5,687 bases of DNA from Bacteroidota bacterium. Its GTDB lineage: Bacteria > Bacteroidota > Bacteroidia > Bacteroidales > UBA12481. Numbering within the stretch: the first letter of the stretch is position 1; each line of letters begins with the position of its first letter. The position numbers were made by a program, and so were the translations under genes. The notes under the pieces were generated by a model. The model had not been told where the DNA came from. It saw nothing but the letters and a program-made list of their open reading frames with translations, and searched no databases. Shown here piece after piece: positions 1 to 5,687 of the stretch. The stretch lies in the NCBI GenBank assembly GCA_030592205.1, contig JAUVKA010000285.1, forward strand, positions 1-5,687, read 5' to 3'.

Positions 1-312
1 GTCAAGTACAATCTCTTTTCCTGATGTGATAAGAAGCTCTGGAATCACCTTCGATTCATATCCCATAAAGGATATCTGAATATTGTGCCTTCCCACTGGT
101 ACTTTGTCCAGTCGGAAAATCCCGTTGTCATCTGAAGTGGTTCCCATTACCGGGTCCAGGGTTAATATGACAATCGTAGTAAAGGGCAATGGCATTTGTG
201 ACTCTTCATCAACTATTTTTCCCCGTACAACCTGAGTTATATCCTGACTAAATATGGTAGCGGCTGTTATAAGAACCAGCACAATTCCTGCTAATAATCT
301 TTTTATATCCAT
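1..312 (-). CDS. N-terminus of probable TonB-dependent outer-membrane receptor (partial)
   Basis: The minus strand is open from an ATG at 312 to the window edge, giving 104 codons with the rest of the gene outside. An in-frame TAA three codons before the ATG fixes the start. Residues 1-23 form a signal peptide (MDIKRLL, a hydrophobic stretch, then IFSQ). Residues 28-104 match a carboxypeptidase-regulatory-like beta-sandwich domain: VRGKIVDEES, then DDNGIF, VPVGRH and the diagnostic SFMGYE, ending TSGKEIVL. In Bacteroidota this domain at a mature N-terminus usually precedes the plug and barrel of a TonB-dependent (SusC/CirA-like) receptor, which imports large ligands across the outer membrane. 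The plug and barrel are not visible, so the receptor call is inferred from domain order. Another surface protein with this domain is possible. The gene is divergent from the ceramidase/GH3 operon and may supply its substrate uptake. Confidence 0.75.
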   Translation of the reverse strand, partial: MDIKRLLAGIVLVLITAATIFSQDITQVVRGKIVDEESQMPLPFTTIVILTLDPVMGTTSDDNGIFRLDKVPVGRHNIQISFMGYESKVIPELLITSGKEIVLD

Positions 313-337
313 TATGGTTTATTCAATTGAGACTTGT

Positions 338-368
338 ACCCTTAACGACAACAGAAGATTTTAAGGGT
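338..368. repeat. Perfect 8-bp inverted repeat in the receptor gene leader
   Basis: ACCCTTAA at 338-345 is matched exactly by TTAAGGGT at 361-368, with a 15-nt spacer. The arm centres are 23 bp apart, about two helical turns, and the right edge of the structure as read on the minus strand lies about 26 nt upstream of the receptor ATG. It could be a dimeric-regulator operator or an RNA hairpin in the receptor leader. There is no T-run on either side that would make it a convincing terminator. Confidence 0.4.
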
Positions 369-449
369 TGCAAATCCATATATTATTCAGACCGTAAATA
401 CTCTGCTTCATGATCAGAAAATTTTTCAGGGCTGTTATAACCTCATTCC

Positions 450-478
450 GGCAAAATTATGGTTGATTTAATTTTGCC
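450..478. promoter_or_regulatory. Perfect 10-bp inverted repeat between divergent genes, candidate operator
   Basis: GGCAAAATTA at 450-459 and TAATTTTGCC at 469-478 are exact reverse complements separated by 9 nt, with centres 19 bp apart. Each arm contains TAATTTTG, a full match to the Bacteroidota -7 word TAnnTTTG, one on each strand and pointing outwards. I could not find a TTTG or TTG -33 word 17-23 nt behind either one, so an operator is as likely as twin promoters. The right arm overlaps the start of the duplicated upstream element at 471; the left arm has no counterpart in the second copy. Confidence 0.45.
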
Positions 479-553
479 TGATTAGATATCTTTTTTGCGT
501 GTTTAGACATTGACTATACTTTTCTAATCGATTAAAATTGTATTATTGAAGTT
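471..553 (+). repeat. Shared upstream element, copy 1 (before the ceramidase-like gene)
   Basis: This 83-nt stretch recurs in the same orientation at 5533-5607. The first 59 positions align without gaps and differ at 7 by hand count. Copy 1 then has about 8 extra bases before both copies end in TATTATTGAAGTT. Shared blocks include ATTTTGCCTGATT, GATATC, TTTTGCG, GACATTGACTAT and TTCTAATC. Both copies sit directly upstream of a plus-strand start codon, so a common promoter or operator region is the simplest reading. Confidence 0.75.
494..524 (+). promoter_or_regulatory. Candidate promoter of the ceramidase-like/GH3 operon
   Basis: TTTG at 494-497 is followed after exactly 19 nt by TACTTTTC at 517-524, which matches the Bacteroidota consensus TTTG-N19-TAnnTTTG except at the last base. 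Transcription would begin around 530, leaving a leader of about 55 nt to the ATG at 586. It lies inside the duplicated element. In copy 2 the TTTG is kept (5556-5559) but the -7 word is degraded to TCCTCTTC, so this exact promoter is not conserved in both copies. Confidence 0.4.
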
Positions 554-585
554 GAACGGTTTTGTTTGTCACTATTATTCCTATT

Positions 586-1989
586 ATGAAATGGAACCGG
601 AAATTATCTGCATCAAATTTTCAGACCAATATGAGGTTAACGGATAGATTTTTCAATGTTCTGTTTCTTATGTTATTTAGTATTGTAACATATGGTCAAC
701 ACGGTACAACTGATAGCACAACCAGCTCGAAAATGTTTCGTGCCTCAGTGGTAAAGATTGATATCACACCTGACAACTCCCAAAATCTTCTTGGCTATGA
801 CACTCGGAAATCAACTGGGGTTCATGATCCTATTTTTCATAGGATAGTAGCTCTGGATGATGGTACTACTCAGTTTTTTCTGGTTTCCACCGACATTTGT
901 CTGATTTCCCCGACTGAGTATGATCGTGTAGCGGGACAAATAAAGGATCAGCTTGGAATAAACCCAATGAATCTATGGTGGACCACGACGCATACTCATT
1001 CAGCTCCTGAGGTTGGTGCATCCGGACTGGACAAAATATTTTTGGGAGAACGATATCAACACAACGTTGATGCTGAGTATACAGCGATGGTGGAGAAAAA
1101 GCTAATTGATGGAATACGGGAAGCCCGGCAGAGACTTTTACCAGCCCGACTCGGTATAGGCTGGGGCTTTTCACAGGCAAATATTAATAGGCGTGCAAAG
1201 AATATTAATGGCACATCCTCTCTTGGAATGGATCCCGATGGACCTGTTGACCGTAGGATTGGTCTGTTACGGATTGATAAGGAAGATGGTACGCCATTGG
1301 CTTTGATAGCTAACTATCCTATTCATGGAACTGTATTGGGAGGACCTAACCTGGAAATCAGTGGTGATGCTCCGGGAATCGTCTCAGAATATGTAGAACA
1401 GGCGATAGGCGTTCCGTTACTCTTTATCAATGGTGCGGCAGGCAATCTTGCTCCGATATACTGTTGTTATCCTGATCCGCAATCAGGTCATTTGGGGCAG
1501 TTTTGCGTTCTACTGGGAGATAAAATTCTGGATGGAAATCGCAAGATTTCTGCCACAACCAATAAAGTGATTCTCAATTCCGGATCTTTAATAGTAGAAA
1601 CTCCACGAAAACATGGTCTTTCATGGCCATCAGATTTTGGTAACTATACACGCACAACAAATACAGGCATTAATTTGGTACGACTTCCTATTCGCTTCCT
1701 GAAAATAAATGAAGATATAGCGATATGGAGTGCACCCATTGAGCTGTTTTGTGAAATTTCCAATGAAATACGTGACCGTTCACCATTTCCCTATACTTTC
1801 TATTTTGGCTATACCAACGGATGGCTTGGATATTTGCTGACAGAGTCTGAGTACAACTTCGGGGGATACGAACCAACAGTGTCTCCGTATACCCCTGGAG
1901 CCGCCAGGGATCTTACTGAAGCGGTTGTAACATACCTTCAGGGGGAAATGCGAACCCATATTACTGATTATCAGGGCACAAAAAAATAG
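586..1989 (+). CDS. Secreted neutral/alkaline ceramidase-like hydrolase
   Basis: Product of 467 aa. The start is uncertain: ATG at 586 is used; ATG at 631 gives a tidier signal peptide (MRLTDR, hydrophobic core, TYGQ) and a TTG at 562 is also open. None has a Shine-Dalgarno. The mature protein matches the catalytic domain of neutral ceramidases (Ceramidase_alk), zinc amidases that release the fatty acid from ceramide. Residues are numbered from the 586 start. The four zinc ligands are recognisable: His136 in THTHSAP, His247 in NYPIHG, Glu386 in APIELF and Tyr416 in WLGYLL. The nucleophilic Ser of true ceramidases (GDxSPN) is Ala289 in GAAGNLAP. The C-terminal Ig-like domain of full-length ceramidases (about 650-780 aa) is absent. 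The fold is therefore confident but ceramide as substrate is not. It is co-transcribed with the GH3 gene 7 nt downstream. Confidence 0.88.
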   Translation: MKWNRKLSASNFQTNMRLTDRFFNVLFLMLFSIVTYGQHGTTDSTTSSKMFRASVVKIDITPDNSQNLLGYDTRKSTGVHDPIFHRIVALDDGTTQFFLVSTDICLISPTEYDRVAGQIKDQLGINPMNLWWTTTHTHSAPEVGASGLDKIFLGERYQHNVDAEYTAMVEKKLIDGIREARQRLLPARLGIGWGFSQANINRRAKNINGTSSLGMDPDGPVDRRIGLLRIDKEDGTPLALIANYPIHGTVLGGPNLEISGDAPGIVSEYVEQAIGVPLLFINGAAGNLAPIYCCYPDPQSGHLGQFCVLLGDKILDGNRKISATTNKVILNSGSLIVETPRKHGLSWPSDFGNYTRTTNTGINLVRLPIRFLKINEDIAIWSAPIELFCEISNEIRDRSPFPYTFYFGYTNGWLGYLLTESEYNFGGYEPTVSPYTPGAARDLTEAVVTYLQGEMRTHITDYQGTKK

Positions 1990-1996
1990 CAATTAT

Positions 1997-4363
1997 ATGA
2001 TATCAAGTAAGCAAAGTACAACTCTCATTCTGATCACGGTATTTAGTCTAATGATCAGCATAAGCTATGCACAGTCTTATGAGACAGATGCACTTCAGAA
2101 AAAAAATGATTTCCAGTGGCCCGAGGGAAATAAAATGGAATTAACTCTCGCTTATTCAATTGATCAGAAAGTCGAAGACCTTCTATCACGTATGACACTG
2201 GAAGAGAAGCTTGGGCAACTGAATGCCCCTGTTTATGTAAATATGGCAAAGACCCGTCCTGAACAGGTTGATGCAATCCGGAAGTTTGCAGAGGGAAAAT
2301 TGGTGGCTAACATTGGACCGGCAGGAGGGTTCTGGGCAGCGGCTCATATGATTACAAAAGGTCCCAGGCAACAGGCCGAGTTTCTTAATGAACTTCAAAA
2401 GATTGCAACAGAAAAAACCCGTCTGAAAATCCCACTTCTTTTTTTTGAAGAAGGTACGCATGGTTTATTAGTAGCCGGAGCTACAGTATTCCCTGAAGGC
2501 CTGGCTATTGGAAGCACCTGGAATACAAATCTGGTGAAACAGATATATTCTGTTGCAGCCAGAGAAGGTCGAACAAGGGGTGTACATTTTTTAGGCACAC
2601 TGGTTGTTGAACCGAACAGGGATCCCCGACTTGGAAGAAATGAAGAAGGATACAGTGAAGACACCTATTTATGTTCCAAAATAACGGAGGCAATTGTTAA
2701 AGGTATGCAGGGCGACGATATATCAGCTGATGATAAAGCAATATCTCTGCTTTGTCATTTCCCGGGACAAAGTCAGCCTGTCAGCGGGCTTGAAAGAGGG
2801 CCTATGGAGATTTCAGAAAGGAGTCTGAGAGAAGTATTTCTGCCTCCATGGACTGCCGGAATAACCAAAGCCGGGGCATTAGGAGTAATGGCTACATATC
2901 CTTCAATAGATGGCCTTCCTGCTCACGGATCAGAGAGGTTACTTACTGGAATTCTTCGTAATGAATTAGGTTTTAATGGCTTGGTTATGTGTGAGGGTGG
3001 AGGATTAGGCATTCTTGTCTATGAGAAAATAGTTTCAACAATGAAAGAAGCCGGAGCGTTAAGCCTTAAAGCAGGTGTGGATGTAAGTATCTGGAACGAA
3101 AGCGGGTATTTAAATGATATGAGAGAAAATGTGAAGGAGGGAAAGGTCTCTGTTGAGACTGTTGACAGATCTGTAAGACGCATCTTAAGGATCAAGTATC
3201 TTCTGGGTTTGTTTGATAATCCATATGTCGATGTGGAGAAAGCTGTAAGAGAAAGTTATACAAAGGAGAGCAGGGAACTGGCTCTTCAGACAGCCCGTGA
3301 AGGAATTGTATTGTTAAAGAACGAGAATAGTCTTTTGCCTATTCAGAAAAATATTAAATCAATTGCCGTTATAGGGCCAAACGCAGATGCCAAAAGAAAC
3401 CAGCTTGGAGATTATACGATTAACCCCGTTTTACAGGATGTGGTAACGGTATTGGAAGGCATCAGGAAGAAAGTTTCACCCCAGACTAAGGTTAGCTATG
3501 TAAAAGGTTGCGAGATAATTGGGTCTGATCTTAATGAAATACAAAAAGCTGTTAATGCAGCTAAAAAAGCGAGTATTGCAATCGTTGTTGTGGGTGAAAA
3601 TGGCGAAAAAACAAATGGTGAGGGACATGATGTTGCAAGTTTGGATCTGACAGGATTTCAGGAGGAGCTTATAAAAGCAGTTCATTCTACAGGAACTCCT
3701 ACGGTTGCAGTATTGATAAATGGAAGACCCTTATCAATTCGCTGGACAGCTGAGAATATACCTGCAATTGTTGAGGCTTGGAACTGTGGTGAACAAGGTG
3801 GAGATGCTATTGCTGACGTTTTATTCGGTGACTATAACCCGGAAGGGCGTTTGCCAATCACTGTTCCGCGTCATTCTGGTCAGCTACCAATGTATTATAA
3901 CCAAATGCCTTCAAGAGATTATTGGATTAATAGTGGTTGGGGACAAGCGTATATAGATATGCCTGCATCACCATTATGGGAATTCGGATTTGGGCTCAGT
4001 TACACATCGTTTGAATACAGCAACCTTCAGATCAGTCCTGAAGAGATAGGACCGGCAGGTGAGGTTTATGTAAGTGTGGATGTAAAGAATTCAGGTGAAA
4101 GAGATGGGAAAGAGGTTGTTCAGCTATATATTAACGATGTAATCAGTTCAATGTCAACACCCGTCAAAGAGCTCAAAGGATTTGAAAAACTAAGCCTGGC
4201 ACCAGGTGAGAAAAAAACTGCCAGGTTTAGGCTTACACCTGAACATTTGTCATTTCTTGACAGGCACCTTGAACCTGTTGTAGAACCCGGAATGTTTGAT
4301 GTGATGGTTGGCAGTTCATCTGAGAAGATACGACTTAAAGGAGAATTTGAAGTTAAAAGATAA
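1997..4363 (+). CDS. Secreted GH3 glycosidase (beta-glucosidase-like) with atypical active site
   Basis: Product of 788 aa, the usual length for three-domain GH3 enzymes that remove non-reducing-end sugars from beta-glycosides. A signal peptide covers about residues 1-26 (ending SYAQ). The GH3 N-terminal barrel spans about 55-405 (EEGTHG at 151-156, ATVFPEG, RDPRLGR at 208-214). The alpha/beta-sandwich domain spans about 435-665, with GEGHD at 541-545 holding the likely acid/base Glu542, then NPEGRLP and FGFGLSY. A fibronectin-III-like domain follows at about 688-775 (VKNSG, VVQLY, ELKGF, LAPGE). Two motifs are unusual: the nucleophile motif S-D-W/Y reads Cys332-Glu333-Gly-Gly, and sugar-binding Lys-His reads Cys253-His254. 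I recall a SEGGG-type GH3 group, so Glu333 may be a clade trait rather than damage. The frame is intact, so it is probably functional, acting in the periplasm or at the surface. The start is 7 nt after the upstream stop. Confidence 0.94.
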   Translation: MISSKQSTTLILITVFSLMISISYAQSYETDALQKKNDFQWPEGNKMELTLAYSIDQKVEDLLSRMTLEEKLGQLNAPVYVNMAKTRPEQVDAIRKFAEGKLVANIGPAGGFWAAAHMITKGPRQQAEFLNELQKIATEKTRLKIPLLFFEEGTHGLLVAGATVFPEGLAIGSTWNTNLVKQIYSVAAREGRTRGVHFLGTLVVEPNRDPRLGRNEEGYSEDTYLCSKITEAIVKGMQGDDISADDKAISLLCHFPGQSQPVSGLERGPMEISERSLREVFLPPWTAGITKAGALGVMATYPSIDGLPAHGSERLLTGILRNELGFNGLVMCEGGGLGILVYEKIVSTMKEAGALSLKAGVDVSIWNESGYLNDMRENVKEGKVSVETVDRSVRRILRIKYLLGLFDNPYVDVEKAVRESYTKESRELALQTAREGIVLLKNENSLLPIQKNIKSIAVIGPNADAKRNQLGDYTINPVLQDVVTVLEGIRKKVSPQTKVSYVKGCEIIGSDLNEIQKAVNAAKKASIAIVVVGENGEKTNGEGHDVASLDLTGFQEELIKAVHSTGTPTVAVLINGRPLSIRWTAENIPAIVEAWNCGEQGGDAIADVLFGDYNPEGRLPITVPRHSGQLPMYYNQMPSRDYWINSGWGQAYIDMPASPLWEFGFGLSYTSFEYSNLQISPEEIGPAGEVYVSVDVKNSGERDGKEVVQLYINDVISSMSTPVKELKGFEKLSLAPGEKKTARFRLTPEHLSFLDRHLEPVVEPGMFDVMVGSSSEKIRLKGEFEVKR

Positions 4364-4382
4364 GAAGAAACGCGGAAAGATT

Positions 4383-5240
4383 CTAAATCTCAATTGATAA
4401 TCCCAATTGATATTCGTGCGGAGTGATGCCTTCAATTTTCTTAAAGACTTTGCTGAAATGATAGCGGTTATTGAATCCGCACAATTGGAATGTTTCAGCT
4501 ATGGAGTATTTCTTTAAGAGTTTTTTAGAATGTCCTACCCTACTATGTGTAAGGTATTTATGGAACGTTTGCCCATAAGCGGTTTTAAACTTATGCGTCA
4601 CAAATGACGGACTGCGTCCGACAAATTCCGCAGCTGATTTCACATCGATGGGCCGATCCAGGTTCTCTTCGACATATTTCTTCAGATAGTATTCAGGTTG
4701 CGCCTTTTTCAGTTTAATAAGCTTATTGGCCAAAATGATCTCCGAGAATTTTTGAAAAAGATCAGAAATCAGTATAAGTTTCTCTTTCTCAATGACATTC
4801 ATGGAGTTGTAAATTACTTCGAGCTCCTTTACTTTCGGATGTTCGTATAGGGAACATTTTAGAGCAATGGTTTTAAAATCGTGTTCAGCCCTGACCTGAC
4901 CGAAATGCAGGTATCCAACCAGTGAATTTTCAACAAACAGAGGAAGAAACATTTCATACAAACCGCTATAGCACATGTATAGAAGCGGCTTTTTCTTTTC
5001 GCTTGCCTCTTTGAACTTATCGCGGTCGCACGCAATACATTTGTGTTTCATTTCTGATTGAATGAGTTTGCAATAATCCTGATAATCGCCATTATTCCCG
5101 GCAATCTCGTTGGTATATCGATCATCTTCCATTGCATAAATAAATGCTGTCCTGATTGCAAACAGATTCGATAACAAATCCATGATCTTCTTGATCTCTT
5201 CCACCTCTATCAGTAACTCTTCCCTGTTCACATCCATCAT
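4383..5240 (-). CDS. PocR-domain AraC-family transcriptional regulator
   Basis: Product of 285 aa with no signal peptide or membrane segment, so cytoplasmic. Residues about 12-165 match the PocR ligand-binding domain: Cys57, Cys68-x2-Cys71 in KCIACD, Cys90 in YMCYSG, then FLPLFV and GYLHFGQVR. The domain is named from the propanediol regulator PocR and is thought to sense small hydrocarbon-like metabolites. Residues about 183-280 form the AraC-type DNA-binding domain with two helix-turn-helix units (KSAAEFVGRSPSFVTHKF, then CGFNNRYHFSKVFKK) and the closing GITPHEY. The gene begins with two consecutive ATGs (5240 and 5237). Its 3' end faces the GH3 gene with a 19-nt gap, so read-through could give antisense overlap. 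Being next to the operon it is a candidate regulator of the shared upstream elements; this is inference. Its ligand is unknown. Confidence 0.93.
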   Translation of the reverse strand: MMDVNREELLIEVEEIKKIMDLLSNLFAIRTAFIYAMEDDRYTNEIAGNNGDYQDYCKLIQSEMKHKCIACDRDKFKEASEKKKPLLYMCYSGLYEMFLPLFVENSLVGYLHFGQVRAEHDFKTIALKCSLYEHPKVKELEVIYNSMNVIEKEKLILISDLFQKFSEIILANKLIKLKKAQPEYYLKKYVEENLDRPIDVKSAAEFVGRSPSFVTHKFKTAYGQTFHKYLTHSRVGHSKKLLKKYSIAETFQLCGFNNRYHFSKVFKKIEGITPHEYQLGLSIEI

Positions 5241-5377
5241 ACGAAATTATTTAACCCAACTTGGGATTTTTGCCTCGAAAAAATGTTAAAAAATCAACAA
5301 AAACGTACTTTTTTTACACTCATTTGTTGTCCCCGAAAACACTTATATATGTAAATTAGTCTGCTTATTTGTGCAGG
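5241..5377 (-). promoter_or_regulatory. AT-rich 5' region of the PocR-AraC gene
   Basis: No gene is visible here. The region must hold the regulator's promoter. The best minus-strand -7 candidate is TACGTTTT (5307 down to 5300), one base off TAnnTTTG, but no -33 TTG lies 17-23 nt behind it. A short perfect palindrome, CCCAA-C-TTGGG at 5255-5265, sits about 15 nt upstream of the start codon and could be an autoregulatory site or chance. The part from about 5320 on may also contain the outer end of the transposon whose remnant follows. Confidence 0.3.
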
Positions 5378-5518
5378 ATGTTTATCAAAACTATCATAAA
5401 AACGGATAAAAACACCGGTAAAAGGTGCGAATATTACTTACTATGCGAAGGTTACCGCATTGCAGATAAGGTTCGCCACCGCTCCATACTTCCCCTTAGC
5501 CAATGCATTACCATATGA
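5378..5518 (+). pseudogene. Truncated N-terminus of an IS1634/IS4-like transposase
   Basis: An ATG at 5378 opens 46 codons ending in TGA at 5516-5518. The peptide begins MFIKTIIKTD and continues NTGKRCEYYLLCEGYR, then DKVRHRSI. This resembles the start of IS1634-type (IS4 superfamily) transposases common in Bacteroidota, which typically read as a basic beta-rich segment with R-L-C-E-S/G-Y-R and R-H-R-T-I, followed by LGxLEELP. Here the resemblance stops after RHRSIL. A neighbouring frame from about 5494 reads LANALPYE, which could be the family continuation after a frameshift. The several-hundred-residue catalytic part with its DDE residues is missing, so the fragment cannot transpose. It ends 14 nt before the second copy of the shared upstream element. 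Identification is from memory of the family, without a database check. Confidence 0.6.
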
Positions 5519-5532
5519 ATATAATCATTCTG

Positions 5533-5607
5533 ATTTTGCCTGATTGGATATCTCTTTTGCGCTTTTTGACATTGACTATCCTCTTCTAATCAGTTATTAT
5601 TGAAGTT
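5533..5607 (+). repeat. Shared upstream element, copy 2 (before the right-edge gene)
   Basis: This is the direct-orientation partner of 471-553, ending about 44 nt before the ATG at 5652. It keeps ATTTTGCCTGATT, GATATC, TTTTGCG, GACATTGACTAT, TTCTAATC and TATTATTGAAGTT, lacks about 8 bases near its 3' end, and has a weaker -7 word than copy 1. Sequence left of 5531 is unrelated to the sequence left of copy 1: the left arm of the 450-478 inverted repeat is absent and the transposase remnant lies there instead. Confidence 0.75.
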
Positions 5608-5638
5608 TAAAGAAACAGAAGCGTGGTTACATTTTAAG

Positions 5639-5645
5639 AAAGGAG
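5639..5645 (+). promoter_or_regulatory. Strong Shine-Dalgarno for the right-edge gene
   Basis: AAAGGAG at 5639-5645 lies 6 nt before the ATG at 5652. It is a near-perfect ribosome binding site and stands out because none of the other starts in this window has one; Bacteroidota initiation is usually not Shine-Dalgarno dependent. It supports the start of the partial gene. Confidence 0.7.
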
Positions 5646-5651
5646 TTTATT

Positions 5652-5687
5652 ATGCCGGGACCTGGAGCTTATTGGTTTGGAAATGAA
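5652..5687 (+). CDS. Start of a right-edge gene, possibly a DegT/DnrJ/EryC1/StrS-family aminotransferase (partial)
   Basis: Only 12 codons are visible, MPGPGAYWFGNE, after a strong Shine-Dalgarno, so the start is well supported. The P-G-P-G-x-Y-x-x-G-x-E pattern resembles the first residues of a group of PLP-dependent DegT/DnrJ/EryC1/StrS aminotransferase-fold proteins (sugar aminotransferases and relatives), which usually continue EE and then a helix ending in LFRYG. Twelve residues cannot establish this, so the functional call is tentative. The gene shares its upstream element with the ceramidase-like/GH3 operon, which suggests common regulation. Confidence 0.45.
   Translation, partial: MPGPGAYWFGNE

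Noticed and set aside
410..466. 18-codon plus-strand ORF beginning MIRKFF and ending QNYG before TGA
   Set aside because: Very short, no ribosome binding site, overlaps the arm of the 450-478 dyad, and no recognisable family; most likely chance.
866..1180. Minus-strand open frame of about 104 codons opposite the ceramidase-like gene
   Set aside because: Shadow of a strongly supported gene; the translation is low-complexity and matches no family I recognise.
4364..4382. Possible bidirectional terminator between the convergent GH3 and AraC genes
   Set aside because: The 19-nt gap has no stem-loop or T-run on either strand.
4391..4412. Direct repeat CAATTGATA twice, 13 bp apart, near the convergent gene ends
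   Set aside because: Lies within the last codons of the AraC gene and is short; probably coincidental codon repetition.
5255..5265. CCCAA-C-TTGGG palindrome as a definite operator
   Set aside because: Only 5-bp arms and a single occurrence; noted in the upstream-region entry but not strong enough for its own feature.
5384..5425. Helically phased A-rich repeats (ATCAAAAC, ATAAAAAC, ATAAAAAC, GTAAAAGG at 12, 10 and 12 bp steps) resembling AraC half-sites
   Set aside because: They fall inside the transposase remnant and are explained by its lysine-rich K-T / K-N codons.

Overview
The window looks like a polysaccharide- or glycolipid-foraging region of a Bacteroidota chromosome. The clues are moderate-to-low GC, secreted proteins with signal peptides ending in YGQ, YAQ or FSQ, a CarbopepD_reg / TonB-receptor N-terminus, Bacteroidota-type promoter words (TTTG / TAnnTTTG), and start codons mostly without a Shine-Dalgarno sequence.

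Layout: 1-312 (minus) is the first 104 codons of a probable TonB-dependent receptor running off the left edge. 313-585 is a divergent intergenic region rich in symmetry: a perfect 8-bp inverted repeat, a perfect 10-bp inverted repeat and a putative plus-strand promoter. 586-1989 (plus) encodes a secreted neutral/alkaline-ceramidase-like hydrolase. After 7 nt, 1997-4363 (plus) encodes a secreted GH3 glycosidase, so the two almost certainly form one operon. 4383-5240 (minus) encodes a PocR-domain AraC-family regulator that converges on the operon with a 19-nt gap. 5241-5651 is intergenic and holds a decayed N-terminal fragment of an IS1634/IS4-like transposase (5378-5518). A second copy (5533-5607) of the sequence upstream of the ceramidase-like gene (471-553) follows it. 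At 5652 another plus-strand gene starts behind an unusually good Shine-Dalgarno and runs off the right edge; its 12 visible residues resemble the start of DegT/DnrJ/EryC1/StrS aminotransferases, a weak call.

Working model (inference): the PocR-AraC protein senses a small molecule and may control the flanking plus-strand genes, which share an upstream element about 88% identical over its first 59 bp. The operon pairs an amidase-type fold with a beta-glycosidase-type fold, which suggests a secreted pathway for a glycosylated amide such as a glucosylceramide-like lipid. Both enzymes depart from canonical active sites: Ala at the ceramidase nucleophile position, and Glu for the GH3 nucleophile Asp with Cys for the usual Lys before His. 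The true substrates may therefore be different, and this is the most unusual aspect of the window.
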